From Chaunax sp. Z400 (lineage: Eukaryota > Chordata > Actinopteri > Lophiiformes > Chaunacidae): DNA of 64,000 nucleotides. Position 1 is the first letter of the stretch. Each line of letters starts with the position of its first letter. The stretch is from NCBI GenBank assembly GCA_037577475.1, contig CM075184.1, positions 10,497,594 to 10,561,593 of the forward strand, in the 5' to 3' direction. A program made the position numbers and the translations under genes. The notes beneath the pieces are model-generated. The model made no database searches and was not told the DNA's origin. It saw only the letters and a program-made list of their open reading frames with translations. This document shows, piece after piece, positions 1 to 12,183 of the stretch.

Positions 1-346
1 GTGAGCTTTACAAGGCTGGCTACGATCCACATTGTCCTCACTACCCAGCCTTAGCCAAAAGATGACACATTGCACGGATATGCACTTGTCTCAGTTCAAT
101 TTGCATCTTGTCTTATGTGGAGACCACCCACTGCAGTGTAAGCGGGGGGGGGGGGAATTCAGGAATGTTTAGTGAGCATCTGGCACTCCCTGATGTCACT
201 GTTTAGCCATCTTCCAAGGATTTAAACTTACACATATGATGCTTTAATACCACCTTAATTAAAGTAAATAATGCACTCTGATGCTCTGCTATATTGTGGT
301 ATCTAATTTTATTTTGCAGTGTTATTATTAATTGTGTGATACTGGT
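1..346. other. Non-coding, no gene seen
   Basis: AT-leaning unique sequence with no recognisable coding frame. It contains one homopolymer run, listed separately. Confidence 0.6.
144..155. repeat. Poly-G run (12 G)
   Basis: Twelve consecutive G residues sit inside otherwise mixed sequence. Such runs are length-unstable and sequencing-error prone, so the exact length should not be trusted. Confidence 0.9.
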
Positions 347-371
347 CATCTATCCATCCATCCATCTATCC

Positions 372-410
<39 letters not shown>
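347..410. repeat. (CATC/TATC)n tetranucleotide microsatellite
   Basis: CATC and TATC units run for 64 bases. The left part is mixed CATC/TATC and the right part is a purer TATC run, the usual pattern of a decaying tetranucleotide array. The open frame through it, rich in Ile-Tyr-Leu-Ser repeats, is an artefact of the repeat. Confidence 0.95.
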
Positions 411-1974
411 ACTAAGGTCCTCACAAGTAGTTTTAATGTCTTCAAATGTCACGATGTTTTTATATTAGCGATTATTGTAAAGTGTAAATGTTGTAGACCT
501 TCGAATACAACAGCGTATCTGCTTCTGATATCTAACCCAAAGTGTTCAGCTATGATGAGGCCTGTTTTTCATGACATGATATTAAAGCCTCCCACACCTT
601 TCATGGTGCATAGAGAAGAAAAAAGGTGAGGAGGTCAAAACTTCATTAACGTTTGAAATATAATGAGCAATTTTGTTCGACTGAGGGTTTTTCACTTTGT
701 GGCATTCATCAGGGTCGTTCTGGTGTGACAATGAACTTCTTCTTTATACACGAGTGTTGCTTGACTTTGGACCTCTTCATATTCTCTCACTTCCTTTCAC
801 TTACAGTGCTGTAAAACTCTTCCTTGGGCCATCTGTATCTATTCCTACACAGTAAATGTATGTGAAAGTTGTGAATCTGTAATTACCAGGTGATATGTGC
901 TTCTGATGAGCTGTTTGATGGCTCACGGACCCTCTCAGCACATTAGTAATCATATCTAACGACTTCAGATACTGCACTAAACAGTTCGCCCTGCAGCATT
1001 TCCCCGCTGCTGCAGCCAGCGCTCAATATGCTGCCCAAGGCATTACTGTGTAGCACATGATGAGATGTGTTTGCATAGGAGGGAGAAAAACATGGTGAGG
1101 AGAAGAGAGTGAGGATGAAGGAGGGAGAGGGGAGGGAGGGGGAGCTGCCTGATCTCAAGCGGCAAATTAGGACCTCTCTGAAATCGATAACAAGGGAGCC
1201 ATGCACAGATTTTAAGAGTTGGCAAACGTGTGCGGCTAAAGGGATGCAAACGGATATTGATGCTTGACATTGATTGATCTCTTCTTCTCTCAAAAATGTA
1301 TACACTGAGTTGCATTGCAGGTTTGTTTTGGGTTTGTTTGCTCTCTGAGTGCACATTTAATCTTAAATACTATTTTGTCCGTGACCTTTTTCCTAGAAAA
1401 ACAAGCTCAATTGTTATTCAACAGATACTGATCGAGAAAGTTGATATCACAGGTATCTAAAAGGAACTTGCTAGGTCAAATGACAGTAATATCTATCTGG
1501 CCCGGCCACACCCCCGTTTTCCACTACTGGCCGCAGAATATTTTTTCCACAAGATCTGAAAATCAATAAACAAAAGTGACATTCAGGCCTTCTTGCATCT
1601 TAAGCAGGTCCACCCTGTCACAGAGGTGGCATTACAAAATGCATCTAATGCACCCACTCCAGTAAATGTAACAGATAGGTCCACATGGCTCAAATTATAT
1701 TTGCTGTTACATTTTAGTATAATTAGGTCCCAGATGGGTGTGGTTTGCCTCAAAGGTAAAACCAGAGGAGCTACAAAGGTTAGGCAATCACAGGAAAACC
1801 AATGTGGGGAAACATTTAGTGATAGACTACTTCCTTAATATCATCTGAATTGCCCACATGAATTAAAACCCACTTAATGCTAAAAAAATTGCCAGTGCAA
1901 AACATCCCTGTGTCCTAGAAATTACATTAAAACACAACTAATTTGCAACAAAAACACATTTATAAAGGACATAC
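411..1974. other. Non-coding interval with purine-rich tract
   Basis: No supported gene. At 1076-1142 the plus strand is almost pure purine (GGAGGGAG-type). Two overlapping minus-strand frames of 137 and 103 codons cross this tract, but they have no recognisable domain and biased composition, so I do not call them. Confidence 0.6.
1123..1142 (+). other. G-quadruplex-like motif
   Basis: Four G runs (3, 4, 3 and 5 G) are separated by loops of 3, 1 and 1 bases, which meets the usual G3+N1-7 definition. It lies at the end of a 65-base purine tract. Whether it folds or has a role is not shown by the sequence. Confidence 0.6.
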
Positions 1975-2445
1975 AATCCCTACCTACAATATGTTATGTT
2001 CAGAGATTATGTTTATGTCACAGAATGAAATACTACATTTAGCATAAAAGAGGCACAAAGAGGCGGTTGGGGAGACCACACTGCAGAACAGACAAGCGAA
2101 AATAAAAGAAGTGCACACTGCATTTGAGGAGAAAATGGCCTAATACTAGTGACATTATCCGACCATGCAGCAAGATAATTTTACTCATCAAAAAAATCTC
2201 AAAATAAGTTTGCTCCAATCCAGAAATAAGAAGGCAAAAAACAAAACAAAAAAAAAACTACTAAATAACTTTTAAATCAAGATAATTATTGATCTAAGAT
2301 TTTAAATATTGGCAATTACAGAAAAATTTGCAGTGCATGGTTGAAGGTCTGTGGTCAGGTTTAGGAAAGAAAGTCCCTTTGGTAAAGGATCCATCCTGTC
2401 TGATTAATGAATAAATGAAACACATTGTCAGTGATTTTTTATTAT
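1975..2445. repeat. Old dispersed repeat, copy 1
   Basis: The stretch around 2000-2080 (…AGAGATTATGTTTATG…, then a GAGGCACAAAGAGG core) matches 61705-61785 with scattered substitutions. Its far end (2405-2440, AATGAATAAATGAAACAC…TGTCAGT) matches 61895-61920. Two landmarks in the same order and orientation show the two places are diverged copies of one element. Copy 1 carries extra A-rich sequence in the middle (about 2165-2330). The class is not evident, and I see no terminal repeats or coding remnant. Confidence 0.6.
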
Positions 2446-2519
2446 TTTAATTATGTTATGAATATAAATGATCGGCATTAAATGTCCTCTTATAAACATA
2501 TTTGTTGTTGCTAATTAGT

Positions 2520-3060
2520 TGTATATAATTAATTTGTGTAATTTATTAACAGACATGGTTTGTTGCCATTATGAGCCAAATCCGTGTTGTTTTGCAATAT
2601 TTAGTCATTGATGTTTTTCTTGGCAACTTTGTGTCACTTCTCCTCAGAATTGCACTGTTTTTGTCTCAGGTGCGTTCACATCCCCGCGTTTTATAGATGC
2701 ACAATCGCACAGACCCAGCAGACTCGGCCAGGTGCTGCAACAATGAGCTTTTTCTCCCATCTTAATTTTTCATCACTCCTTTGATTTCCTGCAGCCATCT
2801 GATAAACGTGACATTGTGATAGTCTTAAATGATTAATTGAGCTTGAATATGCACGTTAAAATTTCCATTCATTATGCTGCGTCACATTTTATCTGACGCA
2901 CATTTAATCATTTTCCATATGCATATTAATGATTACAGAGGTACCTGTGTAATGGGAGTGAGTCACTTGATGTAAATGTCTTCTTCTGTACGGTCACACC
3001 GCCAAGAGCAATGTCTGTTACACACGTTCACTCAGTGGAGAAGTCTCAATGTCATTGTGT
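2520..3060. promoter_or_regulatory. Candidate conserved non-coding element
   Basis: Unique, low-CpG, AT-rich sequence dense in TAAT homeodomain cores and POU-like strings, including ATGCATATTAAT near 2920-2931. It matches none of the repeat families I recognise here. This texture is typical of vertebrate developmental enhancers, but conservation cannot be judged from one sequence, so the call is inference. Confidence 0.3.
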
Positions 3061-5026
3061 GAGTTTTATAGTTATATTTAGGTGACTAAGAGCTTTCTAA
3101 CCTTTTTAGCTGAAGCAGGATGTCAAAACGTACATTAACAGAAATAAAACTTATGTTCTTATGCTGAAATGACCCTTTTAACCAAAAACCAATGAACCAA
3201 TTCTAACCAAAAATATTTAACTGATAAATATTGCATCATATAACGTTAAATCTGTAACTTGGAATTTTCAAATTACACCAACAGACTGACTGATTTTGTC
3301 TATTTTGTGCGTGTGGTTGAGTATTTCTGTGTTTTCTTAGTTTTTCTCCTTTTGTACGCTTAAGATTACAGTATGAGCAAAGTATTTAGCTGCTGTCTGT
3401 GGAGGTTCTGGTGCCACCTGCTCAACTCTAAACAGCCTCTCTCTACTGAATGTTCTGCCAACTGGAAATCGGTTCAATTAAAAGAGGCATGATGTCGTCA
3501 TGAAACATCCTGGAAGGAGGACAATATTTAAAGAAGCAAAAAATAAGTTACCTTAATAAAAAGTGATGGAAATATGTGTTTCCTCCTTGGACATGGTTTC
3601 ATGAAAGAAGATATTCAGGGGAGCCCAGGGGAGTCTGTTAGGAAGTGTTTCACAGGCAGAGACCTACTAAAGATGAATCAATGACGATGAGCCTATTACC
3701 ATGTTGGAAATAAATGCATGAGATCACAGCCAACTCTTTCTGCTATAATCAACCAAACGTTGACAGTTTCTCAGACATTGCACAAATACATTTATTTAAC
3801 CTTCAATCAGAGGGAAGATAAGGGAAGAAGTGCACTCACACATATAATTGTAGGTTTATTTATAGAACCATTCAGAATAAGCCACGGCAGCGCTATGTAA
3901 GAGAGATGTTCATATTGGCGCAGTGTATTCCCCAACACTTGGTGGCATTAAAGAAGTTAATAACCTGTAAGTTATTACTGTTAATTAACATTTGTATGCT
4001 TATCCAGTATAGACATGCAGCTGAAACAAATGATCTACTATTGTAAATATGCATTTACACTTAAAGCCAGTGTTTTGACAAGTTTGACTTCCAATTCAAA
4101 TGCATCATAGGGAGCCAGACATTAAAATGAGATTTGAGATATACATATTTAATATTAGCTTACACATATTCATTGTAAATCCTATTTTCTGCATTTAAAT
4201 GTTTTTGAAAGAACAGCCAGAAAATAACAGCACTTCATTATTTTCACCTTAATGTCTGAAAGTGTCATGAAACCTACCAGGAGGATTATTTCTCCAAGCT
4301 GAAAGTAAGTGTAGGCAATCTTCAAGAAGTATTTCACCACTGAAAAGATGATCTTGTCATAAAACTGGGCTGTCTGCTGTGGAACGACGCAAATATTTCT
4401 GAAACTGATGCTATGTGACCAGCGAAAACATAGAAAAAAGTTTTTCTCTCTTGCTCAAAAGGTAGAGAATGTATAACTATCAGAATTTACTGGACCAATG
4501 GACCAATAAACATTTTGGCTCATCCATTTTCAAACAATATGGCAGCCAAAAGTCATATTCCTGTTCATAAACTTTCTCTCTTTTCTTTATGAAAACATTT
4601 TTGATGAGAAAAAATACAATCAAGCAGTAACAGAATCTCAGAAGCACTGCCTCATTATAGATGTGAGTTTGGTGATCTTTCTTTCTTCTTTGTGCCCATG
4701 GAGGTGGGCATACAGCAATGTGGAAGTACACTCTCTAGTTCGAACAACAGCCATGAGCAGGAGGCAGGAGGTGCAGGAAAAATGGAGAGAAAGTTGACAT
4801 TTTTTCAGCCCGTACTGTAATGATACAAAGGTATTTGAGAATCCGGTTCGCTCTAAGTCTTACTCTGAGGCAGGAAGGCTTTTAGTCCTGGTTAGTTCTC
4901 AGTCCTTGGTGGATATAAACCCTGGTCTATCAAATTTACACCTGCACCAGTGGATGTTCTAGATCACACGGATCTCTCTGTATTCTCACTTCCTCAATTA
5001 ATGATCACTTATGTAATCACAGTTTA
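3061..5026. other. Non-coding, nothing recognised
   Basis: AT-rich sequence without a credible coding frame, repeat family or RNA gene. The frames at 3718-3900 (+) and 4480-4731 (-) have no recognisable features. Confidence 0.55.
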
Positions 5027-5048
5027 AACACACACACACACACACACA
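5027..5048. repeat. (AC)n microsatellite
   Basis: About 11 uninterrupted AC units. Confidence 0.95.
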
Positions 5049-6890
5049 TGTGAAGGCACGTTTCATCATTATTCTCATTTACCACTTTACCACTGATTAT
5101 GAATTGTATTGAAAGGTGCAGCTGGTGGAAGGGTGAACATATAAATGGAAAGCCTTTAATGATGGCCTTTTTTTTTTCATCAATCCTGCTCAGAAACAGT
5201 TTCCAGATATCGCAGTAATAATCAGTCACACATCTTTTGCATGTCTCTGCTGTGTTTATGGATTCACGGTCACAGTGATATTTGGGACATGAAATTAAAT
5301 TCATGACCAGACTTTCTCACAGCACAACCAACCATTCCAAACCATAATGAGAAACTTTTATCATTTTACCCATAACCAATTAATCCTAAAATGTGGACCG
5401 TAACAGACTGCAAGAATAAAATCAAAAACAAACAATACAATTTCATTTTAATACTGAATTGTTTTACTAACTACACACTGCGGGCTCTTTTCCTGGAGAC
5501 ATGAAGATCTCAGAAAGCAGTCGTTTTTTAGGCTGGAGCTTCTTATACATGTCTGACTGTGTATTCAGTCTCCTGCAACTGATATTTTTCTTATTCCTTG
5601 AGAAGCGCAGAGGAAAATAATGGATGGTGGCATGAAATGGGAATACGGAGCAGCGGGGTCTGTGGTGGAGAGTGGGATAGAGGGGATGAATACCTAAGTA
5701 TTTAGCTGGATTCTGAACCACCACCCCCACCCAGAAGAAGAAGAATTTCCTCTATGGGACATCAATCCCATTTCTTCATGCCTCCTGCTGGCTGCAGGTC
5801 AATTATATCTTTATTACAGTAAAATGCAGATCATTTTCCTGCAGGATGTAGGCGCAGAAAGACTGATGATCGCGGATGGTTGCAGAATCTCTTATTTCCA
5901 GGATATGTGATGCTTATACAGGAGGCATGTTGCGAACGGGGAGCTCACGGTCATAAACAAAGTCAGGATTTCACTAATCCAATCATGACCTGCTCTGAAA
6001 CCCCACCATAACCTTAAACCACATTAGTGTGGATTCAGCTTGACACTTTGAAGCATCAGCACCTTTGTCTAGGTGAGAAAAAATGTGTTGTTTTTGGCAC
6101 CCCACACCTTAGGATTTATGCCAAATCGGAAAAGTTAAAGATTTCTGGGTGGTTATTCATTTCATGCAGTGTTTAAAGATCAAGGGTTGAGAGACCAATA
6201 TGGAGATAACTTTTTGCATTTTAGAAAATGTGCCGAAATCTTTTAATTTGCCAACTGCGGAAAATACGGTGCATTCAGTGGTTTTTAATGCCGTCATCTA
6301 TTCTTCTTCTTCTTTTTAACATGTCCAGCAATCCTGGAAACCCTGGATGAGGTGAGGAATTCACAGGTCCAGGAAAAACAAACATCGGAAAGGTCATAAG
6401 TATGTGGTCATAACCATTTTTTCAGCCGTGGAAAGTGTTTAATGTGATGCTTGTCTGTTTAATTAATTTTGATGTAATAACAGCCCATAAATTTGTTTGT
6501 GTTCACACAATGGGGCTAAAATATTTAGATCAGCCTGATGAAAACAAATATCTGTAATAGAATCTACTCTACATGTCAGGTGGCGCTTGTGAAAAAGTCA
6601 ATTAATTACAATGGCCCCTCTGTGCAGAGTTTACACAGTAACCTTATTGGACCACTCAGTAATAAAACTGCAGGCTTCCTCATTTTTACTGGACCAAATA
6701 CCCGTCCATCAATTCTCTACTACTACTCTACTGTTTCTGGATGAGAGGGGTGAAGCCTTTCCCAGCATGCATTGGGCTCAGGGTAAAACTTGGACAGGCG
6801 GGCTGCATAATTATACAGAAAAAGACATTCACTCAAACGGGCAAGTTAGTTTCTAATTCATTTCCCTGATATCACTTGTCTCAGTACTCG
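5049..6890. other. Non-coding, nothing recognised
   Basis: No supported gene. Short minus-strand frames at 5017-5304 and 5467-5730 and plus-strand frames at 6538-6856 lack domains, and the last pair overlap each other in different frames. Confidence 0.55.
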
Positions 6891-8030
6891 CAGTGGTGGA
6901 AGAAGTACTCAGATCTATTACTTAATGCATAAAGACTCAGGTAAATACAAGTCTTAGATAACACTAGAATAGCCTATTTCAGAATGATGTTAGTCTATAC
7001 AATTAATAAAAATATAGTTATTCATGCAATATTGTATTTAACATGGTGTTGGGTAGTTTCCACACAGACCAATGAAACTTGTAGAACTTATGGAAATAAT
7101 AATAATAATATAATTTATTTGTTGAATATATTCTGTGTTGCTAATCATAATCTGAAAGCAATTTATGTTATCAAATTAATTTAGTGGATGTACACAGATG
7201 GAAACGCAGTTAAAAAATACTTTATTACCTCTCCGATGAGTTTGTTTATCTGAACAAAAGCGACTTGATGGGTTTTCATGAAGCTTGGTGGGAGGGTTGG
7301 GCATATGACAGGGAAGAACCCATTAAATGTGGTTGTATAGATAAAGGGATGGATACAGGGATTGTTTGGATTCTGGATTTTTTTCTCCATTTTTTTAAAC
7401 ATTCCAATAAGAGTGTTTTTGACTGTTTTGGGTTTTTTTCTCAACCACGCATAAAATTCTTGATGGATTAGCATGAACCTGGTTGGAAAGGTGGGCCATT
7501 AGCCAAGGAAGAAACGATCAAATCTTGAAATGGATCCACATAAAGGGGCAGCTGTGTTTTTTTTCTTTTTTCATTTTTTATTTCCTTTAACATTAAGAGA
7601 TGGGGCTTTTTTATCCTTAATTAAAAAACTAAACTAAAACTACTCAACCGATTTCCATAGGACTTGGTGGAATGATGGGGCACGTATGAGTTAAGAACCA
7701 AGAGGCATATCAAGGAATTTTCTGTAATTTCTCTGGAAATATTTAATAAATCATAATGTAAAAATCACATATGTAATAGCTGACATGAGTGTGTATAATG
7801 TGGAGCAGATCCAGGTAATAATCTGGATCAGCTGGATCAAAATATGCATGAGGGTGACCTTCACTTTACTTTAGATATATGGTACCGAATAGGATTAGAA
7901 TCTGCTCATTGTTCATTTTGTGATTCTTATATAGTATAAAACATAAGTATAAAGTAACATAAAGTAGAAATACTTATGTGAAGCACAAGTACTTCAGCAT
8001 TTAAATTTACTTAGATACTTCCCACCACTG
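6891..8030. mobile_element. Non-autonomous TIR DNA transposon (CAGTGGTGGAAGAAGTA type)
   Basis: The left end begins CAGTGGTGGAAGAAGTACTC at 6891 and the right end finishes ...TTCCCACCACTG at 8030, so the ends are inverted repeats with a 9-base perfect core and weaker similarity further in (runs of AAGTA and ACTTA; 7960-8020 is rich in AAGTA/CTTAG strings). This terminus is a common one in acanthomorph genomes. There is no transposase frame inside, so it is a MITE-like or internally deleted copy. No clear target duplication is visible, in keeping with age. A different repeat occupies much of the interior. Confidence 0.75.
7262..7880 (+). repeat. Degenerate three-unit repeat nested in the transposon
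   Basis: Three stretches of about 180-240 bases start alike: 7262 (ATGAAGCTTGGTGGGAGGG…GGCATATGACAGGGAAG), 7459 (ATGAACCTGGTTGGAAAGG…GCCATTAGCCAAGGAAG) and 7641 (TTTCCATAGGACTTGGTGG…GGCACGTATGAGTTAAG). Each is followed by a T-rich segment. This resembles a widespread teleost repeat with the theme 'aaacttggtggaggg...gggcatgggccaaggaagaaccc', and a fragment of the same theme occurs at 56170-56280. Small frames here (7265-7471) are by-products of the repeat. The unit boundaries are approximate. Confidence 0.6.
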
Positions 8031-8869
8031 ATTAGTCAACACCAAATGTAATCAGCTTCATTACAGATTATATTACTGTCATTACTCAGTACAGGTCTGT
8101 CAAAGGTGCCTTTACACAAACAAACAATCATTATCTACAGTCATATCTTCTGTAAAAAAAATAAAATAAAAAAATAAAAAGCGTAGAAATAGAAGATTTC
8201 ATGGTTGAACAAGCAGCAACCTTTTGAAATATTTACTGACCATTAACAACATGAATTACATTATTGTTAGCCCTGCTGACTGTGTGCCTATCCTTTCTGA
8301 ATATAAGCTTGCAGTGACAAGCCAGATACGGATGCACATACAACATTATTATCGGACCACCTCTGCAACACTTTGGATGGATGGATGTAACCCTTTTTTT
8401 ACTGAATTCAGAATTGCATTCCTTTACACCACACATGTAACCTTCCAGGAAAAAGAAAACCATTCATGATGTTTTCCTTCTAATTATATTCACCATGAAA
8501 ATCAGATATAAATACATAGCTGAAAGTGATTTTTCAAAGTAGATAATAAACTTTTACAGCTCTAATTGCTAGTGTTGTATAACAAAATGAATCCTGTCAA
8601 TCATCATGCCTGACACCTGGTTTCTAGCAAGAAACAAAACTCAAAATAATTACAGCTGACCTTTCTTAAATGTGCTCTTTATGTAATTTCAGTCTTTGTG
8701 AGTTTCCCTCTTAGCATTCTCTAAAAGAACATTCTAAAACATCAAACATTAAGCTGTGTGTGCAACTGTTCTGTAGCTGCATGTGTTTCTGTGTGAATAT
8801 GTGCAAGCTTTCATAGCTGTGACTTTTGTCTTTATTCACAAGCTCATTACATTAATCTGAGCCAATGAC
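8031..8869. other. Non-coding, nothing recognised
   Basis: AT-rich sequence with a short A-rich run near 8152-8180. Antiparallel frames of 81 and 76 codons over 8224-8469 have no recognisable content. Confidence 0.55.
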
Positions 8870-9560
8870 CCACAATGCAACGTTTCCCGGGTGCTGCTGG
8901 TGCTGACTCCTTGTCCTTGTTATGCCAGATGCCTCATGCACTACAGATGTTTACCGAGCACGTGCATCAGCTTCCCCACGGCGATAGAGCGGTACGAGGA
9001 TAGATGGAAGACGCGAGAAGAAAGCCTGCCTCCCACTCCTGCGCAAGGTTAATCTCGTCCTCAGCCGCAACTGGCATGTCACCTTAATGAAGCCCCAACA
9101 GACAAACACTTAATAAGAGTTAAGAGTAAATTAACCTTGAAGACTTTGCACGCTTCGCTCCTTTATTCAGAGACGCTATGCCTCCATTTCCCACGATCAA
9201 GGACGAGCGTGCATTTAGCCAGAGGAGGTCAGAACAAAAGCATTCCCTTGGCAGTTGCAAATTTCTCTCTGACATCTTTGTTCCAGACACAGCAGCGAGG
9301 AGAGGATGAGCCTCTGTTGCTCCCTCTTTAACGTCGTCTGAGGCAGATAAAAAGCTACAAGCTGCTCTCCCACCCACTCGATGTTTTTTTTCTTCTTGCT
9401 GCTGATCAATGCTCTTAATGACGGTAATCAATCAAGAAAATGAAAGATTCACTCTCCAATATTAATTTTGCTCAGCATCGATTGAGGAGCGAAGAGTATT
9501 ACTGCCATTAATGCCTTTTGAAGTGCTGTATTGAGTTGCCTGCCTCTAAAAACAAGTCGT
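8870..9560. promoter_or_regulatory. Candidate conserved non-coding block
   Basis: Unique sequence with higher GC and more intact CpG than its flanks (around 8960-9060 and 9150-9330). It is followed by a TAAT-rich stretch (9410-9520, with ATTAATTTTG and CATTAATGCC). There are no repeat signatures. Short frames occur on both strands over the same bases, which argues against coding. The texture suggests a regulatory element; cross-species alignment is needed to confirm. Confidence 0.35.
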
Positions 9561-9865
9561 TCATCTTTCATTTCAACAGTTTTATTACACCTCTAAACAT
9601 AATTAGAAACAGATAGAAGTCACCTGAGGTAATATTTAGTAGAGTCTTTGAATGGGGTGTGTTTTCATTTTAAGACAATTACATCAAAGTCAGATTTCAA
9701 TTCACAAGTGTAAATGTTTTGCTGCAATGAATTTGCTCATCTGGATAAAATTCTGTTGCGCAGAGACGAACATGACTGCTGTAATTTACAAACCTTTTGT
9801 CTTTTGCATTTTATCGTTTTGTTGCTTTGAGTCATTCTTCTCTTCACTAAGCCATAATCACATGT

Positions 9866-10102
9866 AATTTACAAGTGCAATATTCACCTTGTGCAATAAT
9901 TGCTAGAAAACATATTGCTCCTATTTTTATTATAGTGTTTATTTTGTATATTTAATGGATGTGTCTGATCGTCTGTTTCAACTTGTCAACATGTCTGTCT
10001 TTTTAACCTGTTTCATTATTTGCACTGAATCAGACGTAACACTCCTAATTTCCTTGCATGTCTTCGTACAATGACAATAATGACTTTCTATTCAATTCTA
10101 TG
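9866..10102 (+). mobile_element. 3' tail of a LINE-type retroelement
   Basis: T-rich, GTGCAAT-containing sequence leads to TTGCACTGAAT, then TCTTCGTACAATGACAATAA, then the decayed tail TTTCTATTCAATTCTA. A 'GTACAATGACAATAAAG' polyadenylation-like end followed by TTCTA units is a familiar 3' end of teleost non-LTR retrotransposons. Only the 3' untranslated end is visible, as expected for 5'-truncated insertions. Confidence 0.6.
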
Positions 10103-10119
10103 TAGAAACACAATGATCT

Positions 10120-10300
10120 CAGCCTGCCCTATATATAGCGACGACAGCCGATACTAATGATACGCCACTCAATGAGCCACCGGGGGCAGACGACGTGCCA
10201 AACCGACGAAAGGATTGATGCTGCGAGCCGATTCCGATATCATGTTATTGTATCAGCTGCTGAAAAGGTGATAAGGAACTGCAAAGCTCTGCTCTGCTCT
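10120..10300. promoter_or_regulatory. Candidate conserved non-coding element
   Basis: A compact block with unusually many CpG for this AT-rich area (10138-10235: GCGACGACAGCC, ACGACGTGCC, CCGACGAAAGG, GCGAGCCGATTCCG). It immediately follows the retroelement tail and shows no repeat signature. Retained CpG in a methylated vertebrate genome suggests selection or protected methylation; this is inference. Confidence 0.3.
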
Positions 10301-11621
10301 TATGTGACTTTTTAATTTCATCTCAGTTTGAATGCAGTGATGCAACAATGACACCTTTCACCATCTTATGGCCACATGACACAGAAACCTGCATCAGCAG
10401 GGGGAAAGCTTTGTTTCATATGTTTGAATAGGTTCAGGTTACTTAATTTGTACAATAGGTACAATAGTACAATAGGTAGATTTAGTTTGCAGTATAAAAG
10501 TCCAAGGCATCCTTTGACACATTGACACAGAAAACAGACAATAAAGGATAAAACATGACAAAGGGGGGAAAATTAGCTGCTCCAGTGTTAACCAAACTGT
10601 TAAATATGTAATAAATAACAATAAAAACCCATAGAAATGTTCAAGCTGCACAACCAGACACTAAAATCAAAGCAATCTAAAAACTAAGAATCAATTAATG
10701 ATAGAAAATAACAAAATAAATACATGGTCCAAAGTGATCTTGTGCAACGCTTGTACAATTTACTACAGCTTGTTTACCAGTGTAGTGGCAGCTGGAACAA
10801 AAACTGTTCTTTGTTTATTTTAGATCATTTTGATTTAGAACACACACAAAAATATTGTTTTTTGTTCTGCGTATAATGTGCAGATAATAATCCCAATTGT
10901 GGTCATTTTCTTCTTATCTTCACATAGAGTGCCTTTCCGCTCTGTTATTAGCTGGTATAACACAGTATAATACTTTTAAGCCAGATTGCCAGAGTGTCTT
11001 CTTTATCCCCATCTTCCCTTTCTTTTGTCAGTAGTGTACATGCTCCTCAGCCACAGTGAGAAAAGTGGAGCAGGTTTTGTTGATGACTTAAGGGATGGAA
11101 AGCACACCGGGGCTTCTAATGCACCTAGTATTTAAATAATCCCCGGGTCTCCTCCATCCTTTTGATGCCTTTGTTCACTTTGAAAAGTTATCACCATACA
11201 GCCTGCACTGTTGGCTTGGGGATGAAGAGAGACGGAGAGAGAGAGAGAGAGATGCTGGATCGCACTGCCATACCTTTTCTCCTGCATCCAGTTCCCAGAG
11301 CATGAAAGAACATCTGAATACACATTCGAAAATCTTATCTCACTCCAGCTGTACTGCTGAATTCTTCCTTTTTCCAGGCACTCTAGAAAGTAAAGCAAAA
11401 GGGAACCCAGGAAAAATCAGCCATGCTTATATTCCTGCAGTACTGAGGGGAGCTATAATGAGACTCACTCATCCATAGTGGAGAGCTTAATAATTCATTG
11501 TGGTAGCTTTGCAGGTGAACCCTATCACATTACAATTTAAAAGCTCAAAAGCTAGCGCTGAAGGGGGAGAGCAGCGAGGATGAATGCTGGGCTGGAAAGC
11601 CCTCTTGCATACAGGTAGATG
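10301..11621. other. Non-coding interval with minor tandem repeats
   Basis: No gene is supported. A tiny tandem of TACAATAGG-like units lies at 10450-10477 and a (GA)n run at 11235-11252. The A-rich stretch 10500-10800, including GGCAGCTGGAACAAA at 10787-10801, could be the minus-strand copy of a retroelement 3' region, but I could not define its ends. Confidence 0.5.
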
Positions 11622-11820
11622 AACACACACACACACACACACACCTATACACACATGCACACACACCTATACACACACCTATACACACGCACACACACAC
11701 ACACACACCTATACACACGCACACACACACACACACACACACCTATACACACAAACACACACACACACACCTATACACACAAACACACACACACACACCT
11801 ATACACACACACACACACAC
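11622..11820. repeat. Compound (AC)n array with CTATAC interruptions
   Basis: About 200 bases of AC repeat are interrupted at intervals by CCTATACACAC and occasional TGC or GC. Near the right end a 28-base unit, CCTATACACACAAACACACA followed by more AC, occurs twice in tandem, giving a minisatellite-like higher order on top of the dinucleotide repeat. The frames through it (His-Thr and Cys-Val repeats) are artefacts. Confidence 0.95.
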
Positions 11821-12120
11821 TCTAAATGATCTCCAATTTTCTCTAAATCAACTCGTAGTTTCTTTTCAAGACCATCAACACCATAAGCAACACCCGAGTG
11901 GTGCTTTAGAGTTGTAAACACATACAGCGTTTATTGCGAAGTGGCCTTCCTGTTCTTCTTAATTCGAGAAGGGCGCATCATCATGATAACCAGTGTAAAT
12001 CACTCCTCGTCTGGAAACAGCAAGTTAACATTCTGTAGGCACGCAAGAGAGAGAGACATTTTACTTGTTTTTCCCTCTCAAGGGCAAAAGACTTACTGTC
12101 CAGTCTCAGTATAATGCCCA
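11821..12120. other. Non-coding, nothing recognised
   Basis: Mixed unique sequence between the AC array and a C-rich tract. Confidence 0.55.
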
Positions 12121-12183
12121 CCATTCCCCCCACCCCCCACCCCCACCCCCCCACCCCCCCACACACATACACCACATACACCC
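12121..12183. repeat. C-rich tract (CCCCCCAC)n running into AC repeat
   Basis: Five to eight C runs separated by single A residues (12126-12160), then ACACACATACACC. The minus strand carries many G runs and could form G-quadruplexes. Confidence 0.85.

Noticed and set aside
5027..5048. CRISPR-like or other direct-repeat array
   Set aside because: All tandem tracts in the window are mono-, di-, tri- or tetranucleotide repeats; there are no spaced direct repeats with unique spacers.
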